Shown: positions 60,321-64,000 of the stretch, piece by piece
How the letters are laid out: every line of letters begins with the position of its first letter
Position numbering within the stretch: position 1 is the first letter of the stretch
Assembly (NCBI GenBank): GCA_904063045.1
Contig: CAJFCJ010000002.1
Span: 2,723,891-2,787,890, forward strand
DNA length: 64,000 nt
Direction: 5' to 3'
From: Dimorphilus gyrociliatus
Taxonomy: Eukaryota; Annelida; Polychaeta; Dinophilidae
Program-made: the position numbers and the translations under genes
The notes under the pieces: generated by a model
Told to the model about the DNA's origin: nothing
What the model saw: the letters and a program-made list of their open reading frames with translations, nothing else
Database searches by the model: none

Positions 60321-62983
60321 CTAACATTGACAACTTGACTGAGCGCCCTGACCGGATTGATTATCCGTTAGTCGTCGAGTTTGCTGATTATTCATTATGC
60401 TCGGATCCGAATCGAGACTTTCGCTCATTTTATCGCATATAATATCAACGAGCCGCTCAAAAACAGCCTTCACATTTATGTTATCCTTTGCTGATGTTTC
60501 GAAGAATTCCAGACCTGTTGATTATCGAAAATACTTAATTAGCAACTAATTAGCTCTAACAGTATTGAATTTTCTTATAAACCCTCCTACATTAACTATC
60601 ATTACACTCGATTAACTCAATCCTTTAGTCATACTAGCTGGATTCTATCGACCTTACGTAATGAAGCGTTCTTTGCTCGCAGATTATATAATATCGACTT
60701 TTCATACGCTTTTCTTTTATCTTACTTGTCTGACTAGATTGTCTGATAATTCCCACAAGAGAATGAAAAGCCAGAAACGAACCTAATTGATCGGCCAATT
60801 GTTTGCCGCGTTCAGTTGAAACAACTCTTTCATCTTCCAGATCGCATTTATTACCGACCAGCACCACTTGCGCGTTGTCCCACGAATAGGTCTTGATCTG
60901 AGTGCACCTGATAAAAGGGGGAAAAAATTCATGATTTTGGAGAAATTTTGATATACAGTTATATTATAATCATATTCCTATCTTTTAAACATCTTTATAT
61001 ATATATATCAGTATTTGTAGCCTTAAAAGAGATCTATTAAAGTTACATCAAAGTCATTTTGAACTCGCAAAAGAAAAGATTACATAGCTTCATAGATAAA
61101 CTTTTTTTTAACAAAATTAATTTTATGATTATATATTTTATACCAATTTTAGTATGTTTCTAGGGGCAATGTCCCAAATAGTATCTGAACCACTAACTAA
61201 CTACAAAGTTACTAAGCAGACTTATTATTGTATGTAGATATGTATCAAGATATTTTTATGATAAATAATAACGCAAACCGCTTCGTTAATTATAGGGGTC
61301 GGTCGCTTAATTTATTATGATAAATTAACGAATTTAATGTATATTGGAAAATATGACTAAAACAAAAAAATCAGTACATTGAATATAATAAACTAAATAA
61401 ATTTATATAAAATACAAAAAAAAAAACAGTGAAATGATAGAGGAAAATTTCGATCGATAGTAAACTAATACATTGAGAAAATTTTATGGGTTTTTACATT
61501 AAATTCTATATATAAATAACTTGTTCTCAACATTTAATGTTGTAAATGCTGTTCCTCACTCTTAGGGTAAATTTTAGCTCAGATTAGCTCTGAAGCTAAG
61601 ATTTTAGTCAAAATTATGGATTATTCGAAGACCACTGATAAAAATGAAAAAATTGTTTTTCACATTAGCAGAGTTGCCTCTCTTTTTTTTTTTTTACAAT
61701 ATTCGTATCACGTTTGGCACTCGAACGAAAGAAAATTTATCTGTACATCTCTATATTGAAGTCAAATTTCCGTAACGGTCAAGGTCGGTCAGAGACTGAG
61801 GGGAAGAACGATTTGTTTTCGAGATATTTTTAATTATTTAGGATTGTACTAACAGATGTTTGAACTTCTAAAAACGTGGTTCATTTGTGACGTAAATCGG
61901 TTTGAATTGCCTTTTTATTAAGTTAAAATTCACACATGTTTAAGCGTAATAATTGAAATTATTGTATACTTCCGGTTATTTACAAACTGGAAGTTTTTCC
62001 ATATAATCAATAAATGCGCCCGTAAGTGTGAGGAGGTGGCTAAGGGAGAGGGAGAATGGGGGAGGGGAAAAATGCCCCTAGTATAGATTATTAATGACCA
62101 GTTGTTTATTCGACTTTCTAAGCGTCCTTGCATAATTTACACTATTCTCTTTTTACATCGGAAAGGTTATTGATTTTTCGAGTACCTGCTAGCATTCGTC
62201 AATTAACTTACCAATCGTGAACAGCGTTAAACGACTCCTCATTCGTGATATCATACATAAGAATAAATCCCATAGCCCCCCGATAATAGGCTGTCGTTAT
62301 TGTTCTGTATCTGCAAAGATTAATTTCAAATTGTACTCGTTATTGATTACTGAACTAATAAAATATTCAAAATCAAGGTATTCTTCTCAAAACCAATAAA
62401 TAAAGCCATAAAATTGTCTTTCCTGTTTTCATGGAAAATAACATACAACTATAAAATTATAAAAAACAAAAGTACTCAATCAAACTCTGAATCAATAATA
62501 CGTTTGCTTTTTGAATAGATCATACTCGAGTAAAGAGTTTATAGTATTAGATTAATATATCTAATTATTAAGATGTATAAAATCTTGTTATATAAAACAA
62601 GGAAAATTTAATAAACGTATCAAGATGGCGGAATACGAAAAATTAATTAATCACCTGATGATTTCAAAATATACTGTAATATACCTTGATTATTCAGAAT
62701 GAGTTGGAAAAGAGCATAAACACTAATAAAAAGCTCACCGTTCTTGTCCAGCTGTATCCCATATTTGCAGCTTTACCCTTTTATCTTGCCTGAAGACGGT
62801 CTTCACCTTAAAATCAATCCCTACCGTCGAAACAAATGCCGATGTGAAGGAATCATCCGCATATCGGAATAAGAATGAGGTTTTGCCAACGCTTGAATTG
62901 CCGATTATGAGCAATTTAAACATATAATCGAAATTCTGGTCGGCTGCATCTTTGGTCCACTGACTACTGTTCGATGAAGCCAT
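60321..62983 (-). CDS. Rab3: Rab3 small GTPase, 4 coding exons, 220 aa
   Basis: Minus-strand exons 62983-62739, 62310-62212, 60907-60783 and 60514-60321 join to exactly 221 codons with the stop. GTPase motifs are complete: P-loop GNSSVGKT (28-35), switch [10 protein letters not shown], switch [25 protein letters not shown], and ETSAK. The C-terminus S-S-C-Q-C is a C-x-C double geranylgeranylation signal. The N-terminal [20 protein letters not shown] and the switch/interswitch sequences are typical of Rab3 rather than Rab27 or Rab8. Rab3 sits on synaptic and secretory vesicles and controls regulated exocytosis. The ATG directly follows a TTTTTTGCAG acceptor, so the 5' UTR must come from an upstream exon or a spliced leader. 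Introns are 428, 1,304 and 268 bases, long for this window; intron 1 carries AAGATGGCGG (62624-62633). Confidence 0.96.
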
Positions 62984-63482
62984 CTGCAAAAAAATGCAGT
63001 TGATGCAGTAACTGTTGACACTCCTGACATATGGGAGAGTCTATCATATGTATTTACTAAAATTGATACATTTTCAGTCTTTAAATTTATTTTTATAAAA
63101 TTGTATTTATAACAAGCTTCCAGCCTTCAATAATTTAAATAATTATCTGATTTAGGTTTAATTCGTTGGAAATAGCCCTTAATAAAGATTAACAGATGTT
63201 AGTTTTTAAAGAATAGGTTAATATACCTTTTACTTCGTTTGGAATGTTTCGAAAATTATGAGAGAAAGTGTAATCAAAGAGAAAAAACGTCTAATCCTTC
63301 GTAAAATCCTATAGTTAATCAACTATGCCGCCATATTTACTAGACAGTGGACTCGTCCTCATTAACAAAAACCTTTTCTGACCAATCACCGTCGACTACG
63401 CTTTGGTGGATGTATTCTAGACAAATCGGCAATACTACGGGTTTCATTTAGAACGCAAATACACCGCTCATTACTATTCAAC
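62984..63482. promoter_or_regulatory. Shared divergent promoter region of Rab3 and the right-edge gene
   Basis: About 500 bases separate the two divergent start codons. The right half (about 63300-63480) is less AT-rich and holds GCCGCCATATTT (63327-63338), a YY1-like sequence. A T-rich tract plus GCAG (62984-62993) is a 3' splice site joined to the Rab3 ATG. Transcription of both genes from this block is inferred. Confidence 0.45.
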
Positions 63483-63525
63483 ATGGCGGAGCCATCAAAT
63501 ATGGCGAATGAAAATCATCAACTTG
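63483..63525 (+). CDS. First coding exon of a gene running off the right edge
   Basis: ATG at 63483 opens M-A-E-P-S-N-M-A-N-E-N-H-Q-L, then a phase-1 donor (CTTG then GTAAGA) at 63526. The G+C content, the CATGGCGG start context and the clean donor support a real first exon. Fourteen residues do not allow a family call. No following exon was recognised before the end of the window, so the first intron is at least 475 bases. Confidence 0.5.
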
Positions 63526-64000
63526 GTAAGATTTATTCCATATTCATAATTACGAGTTAGCATAATGAGTTACCTGTAATGTCGTTTTTTAAAGTTATTA
63601 CTAACAAATCGCTAGTTTTTCTTATTTATAAAATTTAAAAATGATTATTCCTTTTTAAACGCTATTCTTTTCTATTTCCGCATTACAATCCTTACCGAAC
63701 TTTGTGAAGTTGTAAACAATGCATAAATATTATCTTTTTTAAATATTTTACAACTTGTAAGTTGATATTTTAATTTATAAAACCGATCTAGCGTGTGATA
63801 TTTCGTGTTTAGTTGCTAGACAACATGTACACACACATGACTTACATATTCATACACGCAAAAACATGCAAATGCGTTTCATTATGTAGTCTATACATAA
63901 TTATATTCTTGGCGCTTTCTCATCATTTCTCAACAAATCTTTTTAGTTATTTATCATAATTTAAATATTAGAACAAAGTTTGTTCTGATTGCATCTAAAA
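63526..64000. other. Intron of the right-edge gene
   Basis: AT-rich, with no coding segment visible up to the end of the window. Confidence 0.4.

Noticed and set aside
60634-60867. 77-codon minus-strand frame beginning in the Rab3 G4 region
   Set aside because: It is Rab3 exon 3 reading through its donor at 60782 into the intron.

Overview
The window is animal nuclear DNA. It is very AT-rich (about 30% G+C by eye), has GT-AG introns that are mostly 55-110 bp, dense simple repeats, and genes of clearly animal type (a DEG/ENaC channel pair, Rab3, hillarin, MPV17L2, a C-type lectin, a Kazal inhibitor). Very short introns, short 3' UTRs and a LIM-bearing hillarin fit a small lophotrochozoan with a compact genome, for example a miniature annelid such as Dimorphilus. 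That assignment is inference.

Layout. (1) 0.7-7.6 kb holds three small secreted-protein genes: a collagen-like/C-type lectin protein (minus), an unrecognised 94-residue secreted peptide (plus) and a two-domain Kazal inhibitor (minus). (2) 8.6-10.1 kb holds a decayed pseudogene (minus) and an orphan signal-peptide exon (plus). (3) 12.6-30.6 kb is the centrepiece: a tandem duplication of a 24/25-exon gene encoding DEG/ENaC channels of about 2,111 and 2,061 residues. The extracellular side is interrupted after TM1 by a PAN-MAM-kringle-LDLa-MAM-LDLa-MAM-MAM-LDLa mosaic, and again before TM2 by a helical segment of about 480 residues. Both copies stay in frame through every splice junction I could place. 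(4) 30.6-48.2 kb has no recognisable gene but holds two promoter-like islands and many microsatellites. (5) 48.2-53.0 kb is hillarin (LIM, coiled coil, transglutaminase-like/KY), whose catalytic triad is entirely replaced. (6) 55.6-56.6 kb is MPV17L2, a mitochondrial inner-membrane family member. (7) 60.3-63.0 kb is Rab3 (minus), and at 63.48 kb the first coding exon of a divergent gene leaves the window.

The genes do not form a pathway. The DEG/ENaC pair looks like a recent duplication. Long blocks are almost identical, introns included, and alternate with strongly diverged blocks in the PAN/MAM1 and MAM3-MAM4-LDLa3 modules. This fits either gene conversion with retained differences or fast divergence of extracellular recognition modules. 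All gene models here were built by hand from splice consensus and frame continuity; no transcript or database search was available.
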